The notes below the pieces were generated by a model, which worked only from the letters and a program-made list of their open reading frames with translations, was not told the DNA's origin and did no database searches. Shown piece by piece: positions 5,481 through 5,881 of a stretch of 5,881 nt of DNA (position 1 is its first letter; the number at the start of each line of letters is the position of its first letter). Location: contig DAOUQS010000134.1 of NCBI GenBank assembly GCA_030625465.1, positions 1 to 5,881 of the forward strand, written 5' to 3'. This DNA is from Amylibacter sp. (GTDB lineage Bacteria; Pseudomonadota; Alphaproteobacteria; Rhodobacterales; Rhodobacteraceae). The translations under genes were made by a program, and so were the position numbers.

Positions 5481-5881
5481 TTTGCTGTGAACCCCCCGTC
5501 AACGCATAGAACCTGTCCCGTTACGTATGAAGATGCGTTCGAGCATAAAAACCGAATGGGCCCGTCAAGATCATTAAGTTCGCCATTGCGCCCGATACAG
5601 GTTTGTTCCGCATTGCGCGCGGCAAGCTTTGTATCGGCAAAAACCGCTGCGGTCAGTTCGGTATTAAAGAAACCGGGCGCGATTGCATTGGCCGTGATGC
5701 CATAGCGCGACCAGTCCTCGGCCATTGCGCGTGTGACCTGCGCAATTCCTGCTTTTGTGGCGCCATACGCAACGCCGCCGGGAAACGCGCGGTAAGTCTG
5801 CAACGAGGCGAAATTGACAATGCGCCCCCATTTCTTTTCTTTCATTGCGGACACAAAGCTTTGCGCCAGAAAGAAAGGTGC
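5477..5881 (-). CDS. Short-chain dehydrogenase/reductase (SDR), 5' part outside the window
   Basis: Visible C-terminal 134 residues of a classical SDR; the frame is open to the window edge (begins APFFLAQSF), so the start and the N-terminal cofactor motif are missing. The catalytic Ser (NFASLQ) lies 13 residues before the Tyr of YGATK, giving the S-x12-YxxxK arrangement. GITANAIAPGFFNTELT is the usual segment after the active site, and SSYVTGQVLCVDGGFTAK the usual C-terminus. The style is close to gluconate 5-dehydrogenase and related 3-oxoacyl-reductase-like enzymes, but the substrate cannot be fixed. Its stop overlaps the MDR start by 4 bp, so the two are co-transcribed and probably act in one pathway. 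A GTG at 5854 could be mistaken for a start, but the family pattern clearly continues upstream. Confidence 0.93.
   Translation of the reverse strand, partial: APFFLAQSFVSAMKEKKWGRIVNFASLQTYRAFPGGVAYGATKAGIAQVTRAMAEDWSRYGITANAIAPGFFNTELTAAVFADTKLAARNAEQTCIGRNGELNDLDGPIRFLCSNASSYVTGQVLCVDGGFTAK

Overview
The window looks like part of an alphaproteobacterial chromosome, most likely Rhodobacterales. This is an inference from protein style, moderate GC with C/G-rich third codon positions in the genes, and a site that fits the FnrL-type consensus. No rRNA, tRNA, CRISPR array, insertion sequence or phage gene is visible.

Left part (1-2825): a formate/nitrite transporter (FNT) family gene on the minus strand and a complete ftsH-type AAA+ zinc protease gene on the plus strand diverge from a short shared control region. 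That region holds a perfect FNR/FnrL-type palindrome (TTGATATGCGTCAA), so oxygen-responsive control of one or both genes is likely. The ftsH lies outside the usual alphaproteobacterial tilS-ftsH-glmM setting and may be an accessory paralogue.

Middle (2826-3458): a small lipoprotein gene of unknown function converges on ftsH with a 15-bp gap.

Intergenic region (3459-4466): about 1 kb, visibly AT-richer than its surroundings and the most unusual part. It holds two similar units, A and B, in tandem. Read on the minus strand, each has a block of about 154 bp (ungapped, roughly 80% identical between the copies), then AT-rich sequence with repeated TAACGAGT-like octamers, then a shared GGGAA(A)TTG motif, then ATTAAWAGGGC leading into a strong hairpin. 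Neither unit has a convincing ORF. The simplest reading is a pair of sibling small RNAs, or duplicated regulatory leaders, on the minus strand with matched promoters. A possible 40-codon ORF on the plus strand lies between them.

Right part (4467-5881): a short-chain dehydrogenase (5' part beyond the window) and a zinc-dependent medium-chain dehydrogenase overlap by 4 bp on the minus strand. They are probably a two-gene piece of a catabolic operon for a polyol, sugar or sugar acid; the substrate cannot be read from the sequence.
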